Shown in pieces: positions 1 through 8,384 of a stretch of 40,234 bases of DNA. The first letter of the stretch is position 1. Every line of letters starts with the position of its first letter. The DNA is from Chloroflexota bacterium (lineage in GTDB: Bacteria > Chloroflexota > Dormibacteria > Dormibacterales > Dormibacteraceae): assembly GCA_005881275.1 (NCBI GenBank), contig VBEF01000066.1, forward strand, positions 1 to 40,234. Direction: 5' to 3'. The notes beneath the pieces were generated by a model. It did not search any database. It had not been told where the DNA came from and was given only the letters and a program-made list of their open reading frames with translations. The position numbers and the translations under genes are program-made.

Positions 1-75
1 ATCGGACGAATACGCGAAGTCGCCGCGCACCTTGGCGGCCCCGTCGTGCCTGAGAACGCTCTCGCCGATCCTCAT
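1..75 (-). CDS. Xanthine dehydrogenase molybdopterin-binding subunit, N-terminus only
   Basis: The last 75 bases, read on the minus strand, start with ATG and give 25 codons beginning MRIGESVLRHDGAAKVRGDF. That matches the usual start of xanthine dehydrogenase large subunits (a short lead, then R-x-DG-x-AKV-x-G). The ATG overlaps the TGA of the 2Fe-2S subunit gene (ATGA), so this is the seventh cistron of the purine operon and continues beyond the window edge. The family binds the molybdenum cofactor and hydroxylates hypoxanthine and xanthine. That role is inferred from the start and from the neighbouring subunit genes, because none of the catalytic part lies in the window. Confidence 0.8.
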   Translation of the reverse strand, partial: MRIGESVLRHDGAAKVRGDFAYSSD

Positions 76-521
76 CCCGAGCCTGCGGCCCTGTGCACCG
101 CGTCGAGGATCTTTGCGTACCCGGTGCAGCGGCAGATGTTGCCCGCCAGCGCCTCGCGGATCTGCGCATCGGTGGGATGCGGCATTCGCTCCAGCAGGTC
201 GTGCGCGGCGACCACCAGGCCCGGCGTGCAGAAGCCGCACTGCACCGCCCCGGCTTCCACAAACGCTTGCTGGACCGTGCCGCCGTCCAGACCTTCGACC
301 GTCACGACCGAGCGGCCATTGGCCTGCCCAGCCTGGACGAGGCACGCGCAGACCAGCGTCCCGTCGAGATAGACCGAGCACGAGCCGCACTCACCCTGCT
401 CGCACGCGTTCTTCGACCCGTACAGGCCGAACCTTTCGCGCAGCATGTAAAGGAGGCTTTCACCTTCCCAAACGCCGTCGACAGCGCGGGCTTTGCCGTT
501 GACCACGCAGCTGACCTTCAT
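72..521 (-). CDS. Xanthine dehydrogenase, 2Fe-2S subunit
   Basis: The protein has 149 residues and carries both iron-sulfur motifs of the small subunit of XDH/CODH-type molybdenum hydroxylases. The plant-ferredoxin-type cluster is CEQGECGSC with a later Cys after YLDGTLV. The C-terminal cluster is CGFCTPG followed by CRCTGY. It passes electrons from the molybdenum site to the FAD subunit in the cytoplasm. I chose the ATG at 521 over the longer GTG form at 539 because the family starts close to a K-V-x-x-x-V-N-G strand and this ATG overlaps the upstream FAD gene's TGA by 4 nt. Length is typical (about 150-165 residues). It lies between the FAD and molybdopterin subunit genes. Confidence 0.95.
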   Translation of the reverse strand: MKVSCVVNGKARAVDGVWEGESLLYMLRERFGLYGSKNACEQGECGSCSVYLDGTLVCACLVQAGQANGRSVVTVEGLDGGTVQQAFVEAGAVQCGFCTPGLVVAAHDLLERMPHPTDAQIREALAGNICRCTGYAKILDAVHRAAGSG

Positions 522-1363
522 GCCGCCCCCCACGCCCACGAGAGGCAGCGCCGCGCCAGCACGGCCAATGCGTGACGGCGGTACGCAGCGGTTCCGCGCA
601 CGTCATCGATCGGTTTTGCCGCCTCGGCGACCAGCTTCCCAAACCGATTCAAGGTGGCGCCACTCACAGGCCTCCGGCCCTCCCAGTCGAGCTCGCCCTG
701 GATGAAGTTCTCCGCCGCGACCGCCCGGAGCGGTGTCGGCCCGGCGGAGCCGATGCCGGTACCAACACGCCGGTGACCCGGATCGATGGATAGCGCAAAA
801 GAGCACACGGCGATGACCATCGCGTTGCGCGTCCCGACCTTGGAGAACTGCTGCGGTCCTGGCGCTGGCTGGACCAGAAACGCCGCAATGAGCTCATCCT
901 TCCGCATCGCGTTTCGCTTGGGCCCGGTGAAGAACTCACGCACGGAGACGTGGCGAGTGCCGGCCTTCGATGCGAGCTCAACCCACGCATCCGATGCAAG
1001 CAGCGGCGGCAGAGCGTCACCCGCGGGCGAGGCGGTGCCCAGGTTGCCGCCGACAGTGCCTCGGTTGCGGATCTGGGGCGAACCGACCGTGCGCGACGCC
1101 ATGGCGAGGCCGGGCAGCCGGTCGCCCAGCTCATCGATCAACCGTGTGTAGGTCACACCAGCACCGATGCGCAGCATCCCGTCCACAGGCCCCCACTCTC
1201 CGAGCTCGCGTATGCGCGTCAGGTCGAGAATCGACGTCGGGCGCCGATGATCGAGGTTGATCTCCACCATCACATCCGTGCCACCCGCGATGGGTGTCGC
1301 CTCGGGATTCGCGGCCTTCATGGCGAGGGCCTCCGACCATGTGGCCGGTTGAAGGAACTGCAT
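518..1363 (-). CDS. Xanthine dehydrogenase, FAD-binding subunit
   Basis: The protein has 281 residues and is the FAD subunit of a three-subunit molybdenum hydroxylase. The two FAD loops are visible: PIAGGTD near residue 25 and the longer IRNRGTVGGNLGTASPAGD near residue 105. ILDLTRI and the C-terminal CODH-FAD region are also present. It transfers electrons from the 2Fe-2S subunit to NAD+ or another acceptor. The ATG at 1363 lies in a TGATG overlap with the uricase stop, and the gene ends in an ATGA overlap with the 2Fe-2S gene, so translation is probably coupled. A longer open frame runs to 1819 but only opposes uricase codons, so I did not use it. Confidence 0.94.
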   Translation of the reverse strand: MQFLQPATWSEALAMKAANPEATPIAGGTDVMVEINLDHRRPTSILDLTRIRELGEWGPVDGMLRIGAGVTYTRLIDELGDRLPGLAMASRTVGSPQIRNRGTVGGNLGTASPAGDALPPLLASDAWVELASKAGTRHVSVREFFTGPKRNAMRKDELIAAFLVQPAPGPQQFSKVGTRNAMVIAVCSFALSIDPGHRRVGTGIGSAGPTPLRAVAAENFIQGELDWEGRRPVSGATLNRFGKLVAEAAKPIDDVRGTAAYRRHALAVLARRCLSWAWGAA

Positions 1364-2232
1364 CACCAGGCCAGGCCCGGCTCCGGAGCGTCGTCGCGCA
1401 AGACGGTGCCTTCGATCAAGCCGTACGGCCGGTCCGCGGCGTGGAAAACCTCGTTGTCGTTGGCCATGCCGAATGGCGAGAGGTCGACCACGAAGTGGTG
1501 CCGGTTCGGCATCGTCATCCGGATCTCGGCGACCTCCGCTCGAGCCTGGAGCACAGCCTCGCCCATGGCATAAAGCGTCTGCTGCAGCGAGAGGCTGTGC
1601 TTGGTCGCGAACGTCTCCAAGAGCAACCGCCGAATCTCTTCGAAGGACGCGCGCCAATCGATGTCCGAACCGGCGTAACGCCAGCGCGCCTCTACCGACG
1701 TGGCCAGAACGCGGTCGTGGGTCTCGGGCAGCGTCGTGAAACGGTCCTTGACGAAGCCGTGGAACTCCGAGCCTGTCGACTTGAGCACGACAAGGTCGCC
1801 GATACCGCCGACCACCCACGTGCCGTCATCGGTGCAGGTCACCATGGCCACGCGCCTGTCCGAACCGGCCCGAACGAAGGCGTGGTCGTGGGGCTTGCCC
1901 CGCACGCTGACACGCTCCCAGGCCTGCTCCCCGATGTGGACGCGTGCCCGATACACCGATGCGAACTCGCCCACGAAATGTCGCGCGAGCCTGATGCCGA
2001 ACTCCTCGATCTCCCCGATCGGCTCGCGAGCGAACGCGAATACGGTGTTCTTCTGCGTGTCCGTAGGCACGACCTTGCTGTTGTCGCCGGTGAGATGGGT
2101 TTCGGCGAAGTCCCCCGCCAGCGCCACACTTACGGTCAGATCCCTCACCTCGTGCAGCGCGCCGGACTTGGTGACGCGCACCACGTGCGTCTCGGCCTTG
2201 CCGTACTGGTTGTCTCCGAGAAGGATCGTCAC
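1363..2232 (-). CDS. uox: Urate oxidase (uricase)
   Basis: The 289-residue cofactor-free uricase oxidises urate to 5-hydroxyisourate with O2, releasing H2O2. The signature VPTDTQKNTVFAFA is at residues 55-68. The catalytic elements described for fungal uricase are visible: Lys12 in the QYGKA motif, Thr57 in the PTD motif and the His of NRHHF near the C-terminus. Length matches single-domain uricases (about 290-300), and it is not fused to OHCU decarboxylase as in Bacillus PucL. It starts with GTG at 2232, overlapping the TGA of the HIU hydrolase gene (GTGA), and stops in a TGATG overlap with the FAD subunit gene. It is the fourth gene of the adenine-to-allantoin operon. Confidence 0.97.
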   Translation of the reverse strand: MTILLGDNQYGKAETHVVRVTKSGALHEVRDLTVSVALAGDFAETHLTGDNSKVVPTDTQKNTVFAFAREPIGEIEEFGIRLARHFVGEFASVYRARVHIGEQAWERVSVRGKPHDHAFVRAGSDRRVAMVTCTDDGTWVVGGIGDLVVLKSTGSEFHGFVKDRFTTLPETHDRVLATSVEARWRYAGSDIDWRASFEEIRRLLLETFATKHSLSLQQTLYAMGEAVLQARAEVAEIRMTMPNRHHFVVDLSPFGMANDNEVFHAADRPYGLIEGTVLRDDAPEPGLAW

Positions 2233-2558
2233 GTGCCCTTGTACGTGGTGTAGCCGAACGGGCTAAGCAACAGGGGCACGTGCAGGTTTCCGCCTTCGAA
2301 GCTGAACACCACGGACACCGCCGGATAGAAGGCGCCCAGGCCTGATCGCTCGAAGTAAGTGGCGGTCTCGAACTCGAGCCTGTACTCCCCGGCCTCGATG
2401 TCCTCATCGGTCAGCGAGCGGACGCGCCCGTCGGCGTCAGTCTCCGCGCTTGCAACCTGCTTCCAGTCGCCATCGGGCTCGTGGCGGTGCAGAGTCACGA
2501 CCAGGCCGGCCGCGGCGGTGCCACGCATGGTGTCGAGCACATGAGTGGAGATGCTCAT
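2229..2558 (-). CDS. uraH: 5-Hydroxyisourate hydrolase (transthyretin-like)
   Basis: This 109-residue transthyretin-related protein hydrolyses 5-hydroxyisourate, the uricase product, to OHCU. Family marks are the N-terminal STHVLDT with its conserved His, the central GRVRSL with Arg, and the C-terminal HVPLLLSPFGYTTY. The diagnostic C-terminal tetrapeptide is normally YRGS; here it reads YKGT, a conservative deviation at two positions. The gene overlaps its upstream partner uraD and downstream uricase by 4 nt each, which fits the consecutive steps they catalyse. A cytoplasmic homotetramer is expected from the family. The ATG at 2558 is the only sensible start. Confidence 0.96.
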   Translation of the reverse strand: MSISTHVLDTMRGTAAAGLVVTLHRHEPDGDWKQVASAETDADGRVRSLTDEDIEAGEYRLEFETATYFERSGLGAFYPAVSVVFSFEGGNLHVPLLLSPFGYTTYKGT

Positions 2559-3046
2559 CGTTCGAGAAGCGCCAGGACCCGGAGCCTTGTAATCTTGCGC
2601 TGCTCCGCCGCCGCGACCTCCAGCTCCGTGTAAGGGTCGTTCTTCATGCGCTGGCGCAGCGCATGAAGGATCTCATCCGCGCCACGACCGCTGGCGGCGA
2701 TGAGAAACACGTGGCCGAAGCGATCTTCATACCTGCGATTTTCCGACGCCAGGGCGGTGAGCGTCTTGGCGGACGCCTGACGGACCCCGCTTTGCTCGCG
2801 CTCCGAAGCCGCTGGGGCGTGGCCGCCGACCTCGCCAATTCGCGGATGGGCCGCGAACGCTCGCAGCCAGTCGCCGGCGCTGAGCTCGGACCAGGCCTCC
2901 TCCGCGGCAGCAAACAGCATCTCGAGGTTGGGGTACGGCCGGCCGCTCGCGACGCGCGCGGCCCATGCTCGGTTTGCGAAACACGCGTGCAGCTCGTCCT
3001 CGGCTTCGGAGGCCGGCAGCGAGTTGAACGATTCGAGACCGGTCAC
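2555..3046 (-). CDS. uraD: OHCU decarboxylase
   Basis: The 163-residue protein converts 2-oxo-4-hydroxy-4-carboxy-5-ureidoimidazoline to S-allantoin. It shows the alpha-helical family's catalytic motif AHPRIG near residue 66 (His as general acid) and the later NRRYEDRFGHVFLI block with the conserved Phe-Gly-His. Length is normal for stand-alone UraD. It starts with GTG at 3046 inside a GTGA overlap with the adenine deaminase stop, and ends in ATGA with uraH. With uricase and UraH it forms the complete urate-to-(S)-allantoin segment. No allantoinase or allantoicase is visible in the window. Confidence 0.95.
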   Translation of the reverse strand: MTGLESFNSLPASEAEDELHACFANRAWAARVASGRPYPNLEMLFAAAEEAWSELSAGDWLRAFAAHPRIGEVGGHAPAASEREQSGVRQASAKTLTALASENRRYEDRFGHVFLIAASGRGADEILHALRQRMKNDPYTELEVAAAEQRKITRLRVLALLER

Positions 3047-4713
3047 TCAATCCCCAGCGGTACCAGCTCGAAGCGGTTGACATCGACCAGGCCGCGGTCG
3101 GTGATCTTCAGCTCGGGGATGACGGAGAGCGCGAGGAAGCTTAGGGTCATGAACGGCGACTCCATCGTCACGCCCATCTCTTGGAGCCTGCGCTCCATCG
3201 ACTTCAATCGTTCATACACATCGGCAAGCGGCCGATCGCTCATGAGGCCCGCCACCGGTAGTGGAAGCTCCTCAACGACATGGCCGCCGTCCGCGATGAC
3301 GATGCCTCCGCCGATCACAGCCAGCCGCATCGCGCACGCGGCCATGTCGTCATCGTCTACACCAAGCGCGACGATGTTGTGCGCGTCGTGGGCCACGGTC
3401 GACGCGAAGGCGCCACGTTTGAGCCCCACGTTGGTCGCAAAGCCAAGGCCGATGCGCCCGCTCGCGTGATGGCGCTCGATGACTGCGATCTTGACGAGGT
3501 CACGGCCTGGATCGGCAGTGACACAGCCGTCCCTGACCGTTGGCTCTACGACCTCAACGCCGGTGATCAGCTGCGCCGGGATGACGCGCATGACTCGAAT
3601 CCTCTTTGGTCCGACCGCGATTCGAAAAGAAGTTGCGTCGACGGGAGCGACGGTGACGGTCTGCCGCACCCATTCGGGAACGTCGAGGTCCACGAAATGC
3701 GGCGGCGCGCCGCGCTTGAGCACCCGGCGAGGACGGAAGGACTTGAGATCGTCGAGGACCAGGATGTCGGCCTGGTAGCCGGGCGCGATCGCGCCGAGCC
3801 GCCACAAGCGGTGATAGGTCGCCGGGTTGATTGTTGCCATCACAACCGCGTCTTCAGGGCTGATTCCGTCCCCGACCGCGACGCGCACCATCTGATTGAT
3901 GTGGCCCTGCTCAACGATGAAATCGGGCTCGCGGTCATCGGTGCAGAAAGCGCAGCAGTCGGTGCCGTACTGCCTGACCAGCGGCAGCAGGTCGCGAAGG
4001 TTGCGCGCGATCGACGCCTCACGAAGCAGCACCCACATGCCGAGACGCCGCTTCTCCAACGCCTCTTCGAAGGTCGTCGCCTCATGGTCGGAGCGGATGC
4101 CGGCCGCGATGTAGGCGTTAAGCGCAGGCCCGCGAACACCGGGTGCGTGCCCGTCGACGTGATCTGTCAGCCCGGTGCTCAGCTTGGCGAGCTCCGATGG
4201 CCGGCCTGCGATCACTCCTGGGAAATTCATCATCTCCGCCACGCCGATGGTGCGGCGACGGCGCAGCAGACTCTCGATGTCGCCCGGCGTGAAGGGCCGC
4301 CGCGGGGACTCGAACTGCGAGGCGGGAACACACGAGGAGGCCATGACAAAGACATCGAGGGGCAGATCCGTGCAGCAGTCGAGCAGCCAGTGAATGCCAT
4401 CGGTGCCGAGCACGTTGGCGATCTCGTGGGGGTCCGCGACCACTGCCGTGGTCCCGTGCGCAAGGACGGCGCGGGCAAACTCGTCGACCATCAGCTTGGA
4501 CGACTCGATGTGCATGTGCGCATCGATGAAGCCCGGGACCAGGTACGCGCCTGAGACGTCTAGTCGCTCGCCGCCGTCATATCGACCCAGCCCGACAACG
4601 TGGCCATCCTTGACTGCGACGTCGACATCCAGCCACTCCTTAGTGAACACCGAGAGGACATGGCCTCCGGACAGCACAAGGTCGGCCGGTTCGTCACCTC
4701 GCGCGACAGCCAT
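3043..4713 (-). CDS. ade: Adenine deaminase (AdeC type)
   Basis: The 556-residue metal-dependent amidohydrolase deaminates adenine to hypoxanthine, the feed step for the xanthine dehydrogenase below it. Visible marks are the metal-binding GFIDAHMHIESS (about residue 58), HGTTAVVADPHEIANVLG, the GVAEMMNFPGVI region, DGHAPGV, CTDDREPD with the metal-ligand Asp, and the AdeC C-terminal region with the D-x-H-N segment. Length is just under the usual 570-590. I chose the ATG at 4713; a frame stays open far upstream to 6354, but that part opposes the molybdenum hydroxylase gene and is not protein-like. It is the first gene of the purine operon, and its promoter must lie in or across the 33-bp divergent gap at 4714-4746. 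Confidence 0.93.
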   Translation of the reverse strand: MAVARGDEPADLVLSGGHVLSVFTKEWLDVDVAVKDGHVVGLGRYDGGERLDVSGAYLVPGFIDAHMHIESSKLMVDEFARAVLAHGTTAVVADPHEIANVLGTDGIHWLLDCCTDLPLDVFVMASSCVPASQFESPRRPFTPGDIESLLRRRRTIGVAEMMNFPGVIAGRPSELAKLSTGLTDHVDGHAPGVRGPALNAYIAAGIRSDHEATTFEEALEKRRLGMWVLLREASIARNLRDLLPLVRQYGTDCCAFCTDDREPDFIVEQGHINQMVRVAVGDGISPEDAVVMATINPATYHRLWRLGAIAPGYQADILVLDDLKSFRPRRVLKRGAPPHFVDLDVPEWVRQTVTVAPVDATSFRIAVGPKRIRVMRVIPAQLITGVEVVEPTVRDGCVTADPGRDLVKIAVIERHHASGRIGLGFATNVGLKRGAFASTVAHDAHNIVALGVDDDDMAACAMRLAVIGGGIVIADGGHVVEELPLPVAGLMSDRPLADVYERLKSMERRLQEMGVTMESPFMTLSFLALSVIPELKITDRGLVDVNRFELVPLGIE

Positions 4714-4746
4714 CCAGTGTGCGTCGATGACGGAGACTTTAGCGAT
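4714..4746. promoter_or_regulatory. 33-bp divergent gap between two catabolic operons
   Basis: Only 33 bases separate the ATG of adenine deaminase (minus) from the ATG of the molybdenum hydroxylase (plus). CGGAG about 11 nt before the plus-strand ATG is a weak ribosome-binding candidate. I see no clear -10/-35 pair. The promoters must overlap each other or lie inside the opposite coding regions, so the two operons could be co-regulated. Confidence 0.4.
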
Positions 4747-7008
4747 ATGGCGAGCGCGAACGCCGGACCCATTGGCAGGAGCCTGAAGCGACTCGAGGAC
4801 GGGCGCCTTCTCCGTGGCGAGGGGCGGTTCGTCGACGACGTGGCCCCGGTGAACTGCCTCCATGTCGCGTTGCTGCGGAGCCCCGTGGCCAGCGGACGGC
4901 TGGCGGGGGTGGACCTGGCGAGCGCCCGTGAGGCACCCGGAGTCGTTGCCGTCTTTGCGGCAGGCGACCTTGCCGGCTCTTGCGGCGCCCTCGCCGTTCA
5001 CCTGACCACGCCGGGCGCCGTCTCGCCCGAGAGGCCGATCCTCGCCGCCGACCGAATTCGTTTCGTGGGCGAGATGATCGCCGCGGTCGTCGCGGACACC
5101 CGGTACGCAGCCGCTGACGCGGTCAACCTGATGAGCCCTGACATCGAACCCCTCCCCGCCGTCGTCACTTTCGAGGATGCGATGGCGGAAAACGCGCCGC
5201 TCGTGCATGAGGCCGTGCCCGAGAACCTCTATTACCTCGGCCATCGCGCTTACGGGAACGTGGAGCAAGCCTTCGAGCAAGCGGACGTGATTGTGGAGGG
5301 CGAGGTGACCCATCCGCGCGTCTCGCCCGCGCCCATGGAAGGCCGTGGGGTGCTCGCGGTGCCCGACGGCGCTGGGGTCGCGGTGTGGACATCGACCCAG
5401 GTGCCGCACCTGGCGGCCGAGGCGATCGCGGAATGCCTCTCTCTCGAGCCATCGCTCGTCCGGGTCGTTGCGGCGGATGTCGGCGGCGGCTTCGGCATCA
5501 AGGCCCAGGTCTACCCGGAGGAGATCTTGCTTGCCTGGATCGCGCGCCGGCTCAACGCGCCGGTGAAGTGGATCGAGACCCGATCCGAGCACATGCAGGC
5601 CGCGAGCCACGCTCGCGACCAGAACGTGAAGTTCAGCGCCGCGGTGCGCCAGGACGGGCGCGTGCTCGGCTTGCGCGTAACGATCTTTTCGAGCATCGGC
5701 GCCTACGGGATCCGGCCGTTCGGTCCGCTGCTCGATCCATTGGGCACGGCTGGACTCATGACCGGGCCGTACGACATTCGCGACTACGAGTACGACACGT
5801 ACGCGGTCGCGACCAACAAGAGTCCTGAGGGCCCGTACCGCGGGGTCGGCATGGTCACAGCGGTCCTCGCGCACGAGCGGCTGATGGATCTGATCGCGGC
5901 GCGGCTCGGCGTGGATCCCGTCGAGGTGCGCCGCGTGAACTTTGTGCGGCCGGAGCGAATGCCGTATCTGAGCGTCACCGGACATGCCTACGAGTCCGGC
6001 GACTACATCGCCGCACTGGAGTCGGCGATGCGCGCATTCGACTACGCGGGCACGCGCAACGAGCAGAAGAAGGCGCGGGCAGAAGGCCGCCTGTTCGGCG
6101 TCGGCATCGGCTCGTATGTCGAGTACACCGGCGCGGGCTCGTCGACCTTCAAGGGCCGCGGCATGATGGACATCCCCGGCACCGACACGGCTCGTGTGTG
6201 GCTGGCCGACGACGGCGCGGTGCATCTCCAGACCACGTGCCCGGCGGTGGGCCAGGGCTCGCACACCACGTTCGCGCAGGTCGCGGCTGCAGGCATCGGC
6301 ATCGAACCCGAAAGCGTTGTCGTGGAGCAGACGGACACGGCTCAGGTCGGCCATGGGACCGGTTCGTTCATGAGCCGCGGTTCGGTCACCGCGGCCACGA
6401 GCACGTACCGCGCCGCATCGCTGTTGCGCGAGGCGATCCTGGAGGCCGCCTCATACCGGCTGGAGGTGCCGATCGACCGCGTGTCAATCGACCGCGCGAC
6501 CCTCTCGAAGCTCGCCGCGGACAACGACGGCAGCCTGGACGTCTCGGTGACCTACGACGCGGTCCAGGCATCGCACCCCTACGCGACCCACATGTGCGTG
6601 GTCGAGGTCGACGCGGCCACCGGAGCTGTCCAGATCCTTCGCTACGTCGTGGCCGAGGACTGCGGCGTGCTGATCAATCCCATGATCGTCGAAGGCCAGG
6701 TCGCGGGCGGGGTGGCGCAGGCGGTCGGAGCGGCCCTGATGGAAGAGGTCGCATACGGCCCGGACGGCGAGCTGCGATCCGGAACGTTGCTCGACTACCT
6801 GGTCCCAAGCGTGGGCGAAGTGCCTCTGGTCGAGATCGAGCACCTCGTCACCCCGTCCACGGTGCACGAGCTCGGCACCAAAGGAGTCGGCGAGGGCGGC
6901 ACCATCGGTGGCACCGCCGCGATCGCCAACGCGATCGCCGACGCGCTGTCGATCACCGACGTGACGCTGCCGCTCACGCCAGACCGGATCGTCGCCTTGA
7001 TGCAGTGA
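4747..7008 (+). CDS. Xanthine dehydrogenase-family molybdopterin-binding subunit (lone large subunit)
   Basis: The 753-residue protein belongs to the large-subunit family of XDH/aldehyde oxidase/CODH enzymes, which hydroxylate heterocycles, purines or aldehydes. The N-terminal hammerhead domain starts GRSLKRLEDGRLLRGEGRFVDD. The Moco loop GGGFGIKAQVYPEE follows near residue 250. The substrate loop reads GPYRGVGM, not the AYRCSFR loop of true CO dehydrogenase. The catalytic Glu is present in GVGEGGTIGG (Glu716). No FAD or 2Fe-2S subunit gene is next to it on this strand; those of the divergent purine operon are the nearest. It is followed by a CoA ligase, hydrolase, crotonase and F420-type enzyme, so the substrate may be a heterocyclic or aromatic compound. 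The ATG at 4747 leaves no overlap with adenine deaminase. Confidence 0.9.
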   Translation: MASANAGPIGRSLKRLEDGRLLRGEGRFVDDVAPVNCLHVALLRSPVASGRLAGVDLASAREAPGVVAVFAAGDLAGSCGALAVHLTTPGAVSPERPILAADRIRFVGEMIAAVVADTRYAAADAVNLMSPDIEPLPAVVTFEDAMAENAPLVHEAVPENLYYLGHRAYGNVEQAFEQADVIVEGEVTHPRVSPAPMEGRGVLAVPDGAGVAVWTSTQVPHLAAEAIAECLSLEPSLVRVVAADVGGGFGIKAQVYPEEILLAWIARRLNAPVKWIETRSEHMQAASHARDQNVKFSAAVRQDGRVLGLRVTIFSSIGAYGIRPFGPLLDPLGTAGLMTGPYDIRDYEYDTYAVATNKSPEGPYRGVGMVTAVLAHERLMDLIAARLGVDPVEVRRVNFVRPERMPYLSVTGHAYESGDYIAALESAMRAFDYAGTRNEQKKARAEGRLFGVGIGSYVEYTGAGSSTFKGRGMMDIPGTDTARVWLADDGAVHLQTTCPAVGQGSHTTFAQVAAAGIGIEPESVVVEQTDTAQVGHGTGSFMSRGSVTAATSTYRAASLLREAILEAASYRLEVPIDRVSIDRATLSKLAADNDGSLDVSVTYDAVQASHPYATHMCVVEVDAATGAVQILRYVVAEDCGVLINPMIVEGQVAGGVAQAVGAALMEEVAYGPDGELRSGTLLDYLVPSVGEVPLVEIEHLVTPSTVHELGTKGVGEGGTIGGTAAIANAIADALSITDVTLPLTPDRIVALMQ

Positions 7009-8384
7009 CGCCGCTCCCCTACCAGCCCGTCAGCTACCTGGAGTGGAATGCCGCGCGACGCGGCTCGAGCGCGGCGATCTGGGAGGGAGGCGCCGAGATC
7101 ACCTTCGAGGAGCTGCTCGGCCACGTGCGTCGGATTCAAAAGCTGCTGGCGGCGAGAGGGGTGCGCGAGGGCGATGTCGTCGGCGTTCGGCTTCCCAACG
7201 TTTGGCAGTACGTCGCCCTGGAGCTCGCGATCCCCGACCTCGGCGCGGTCATCGTGCCGATGCCGCTGACATTGGGCGAACACGAGGTGCGTTGGGTCAT
7301 GGAGAAGACACGGCCGCGCTTAGTCATCACGGGTGGCGAGCTCGGAGCATCGGCACAAGGACTTCCGATGCCTCCCACGGCCAGGCCCGATCCCGCGAGG
7401 ATCGTCGAGATCGCCATGACCTCGGGCACCACCGGAATGCCCAAGCTCGCCTCGCTGTCCGCCCGCCTCAAGCAGGTGACCTTCGAGAGCTTTACCGCCC
7501 GCCTCGGCATCACCGACGTCGATCGCGTCCTGCCGATGACGCCGCTGACTCAGGGCATCGGCGGGATGTGCCTGTACTGCATGCGCCATGGCGCGGCACT
7601 CGTCATGCTCGGCGAGCCGCACTGGACTCCCGAGCACTGCCTCGCCACCGCTGCCGGCGCGGCAGCTACCGTGATGGTCGGCGTGCCGACAAACGTGATC
7701 CGGATGCTCAACCACTCGATCGCCTTGCCGGCCGTGCGCGCGGTCGCCGTGGCCGGGGCGCCGCTGCCTCCCGAGATCGCGGAGCGTTGGGAGACGTCGA
7801 CCGGGATCCCGATCTCGAGCTTCTACGGGTCGATGGACGCCGGCCAGCTGGCGGTGGCCAGCCCGTCTGATCCGCAGCGTCTTCGCTGGACAACGGTGGG
7901 CCGGCCCCACGATCGCGCCGAGTGGCAGATTCTCGATGGTGAGATCTGCATGCGCGGGGACCTCGTGCAGGACCGCTACTGGGGCGAGGAGTCAGGCCCC
8001 TACTCGGAGGACGGTTGGGCACATATGGGCGACCTCGGTTTCGTCGACGAGTCGGGATTCCTCCACGTCGTCGGTCGTGTGAAGGACATCATCATCAGGG
8101 GCGGCACGAACATCAACCCGTACGAGGTGGAGTCGATGCTACGCATGCATCCGGCCGTTTTCGACGCATGTGTCGTCGGCCGGCCGCACCCTGAGCTCGG
8201 CGAAGTACCTGTTGCATTCGTGGTCGGGGAGCTCGATAGAGAGGAGCTCGAACGGTTCCTGGATGGGCGTGGCCTGGCTCACTACAAGTGGCCTGTGGCG
8301 GTGCATCGACTCGACGAGCTGCCCGTGTCGGGCCCGGGCAAAGTCAATCGCAAGGCGCTGCGTGAATATGCTCGCGCGATGTGA
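7005..8384 (+). CDS. AMP-dependent acyl-CoA synthetase/ligase
   Basis: The 459-residue ANL-superfamily protein should activate a carboxylic acid through an acyl-adenylate, usually to the CoA thioester. Visible core motifs are the P-loop MTSGTTGMPK (138-147), YGSMDAG in place of the usual Y-G-x-T-E, GWAHMGDLG, GRVKDIIIRGG with NPYEVE, and the C-terminal GKVNRK lysine (about 446). It is shorter than most members (500-550), mainly before the P-loop. It starts with GTG at 7005, which overlaps the stop of the hydroxylase gene (GTGA), and ends 17 nt inside the next gene. In this operon it probably activates the acid made from the hydroxylated substrate. The substrate cannot be read from sequence. 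Confidence 0.88.
   Translation: MTPLPYQPVSYLEWNAARRGSSAAIWEGGAEITFEELLGHVRRIQKLLAARGVREGDVVGVRLPNVWQYVALELAIPDLGAVIVPMPLTLGEHEVRWVMEKTRPRLVITGGELGASAQGLPMPPTARPDPARIVEIAMTSGTTGMPKLASLSARLKQVTFESFTARLGITDVDRVLPMTPLTQGIGGMCLYCMRHGAALVMLGEPHWTPEHCLATAAGAAATVMVGVPTNVIRMLNHSIALPAVRAVAVAGAPLPPEIAERWETSTGIPISSFYGSMDAGQLAVASPSDPQRLRWTTVGRPHDRAEWQILDGEICMRGDLVQDRYWGEESGPYSEDGWAHMGDLGFVDESGFLHVVGRVKDIIIRGGTNINPYEVESMLRMHPAVFDACVVGRPHPELGEVPVAFVVGELDREELERFLDGRGLAHYKWPVAVHRLDELPVSGPGKVNRKALREYARAM

Noticed and set aside
4714-6354. Minus-strand frame open for over 540 codons upstream of adenine deaminase
   Set aside because: It opposes the molybdenum hydroxylase gene; its translation is Arg/His-rich with no domain pattern. 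High GC keeps such antisense frames open.
4747-7008. Aerobic CO dehydrogenase large subunit (CoxL)
   Set aside because: The active-site loop reads PYRGVGM; the AYRCSFR loop of form I CODH is absent and there are no coxM/coxS genes beside it.
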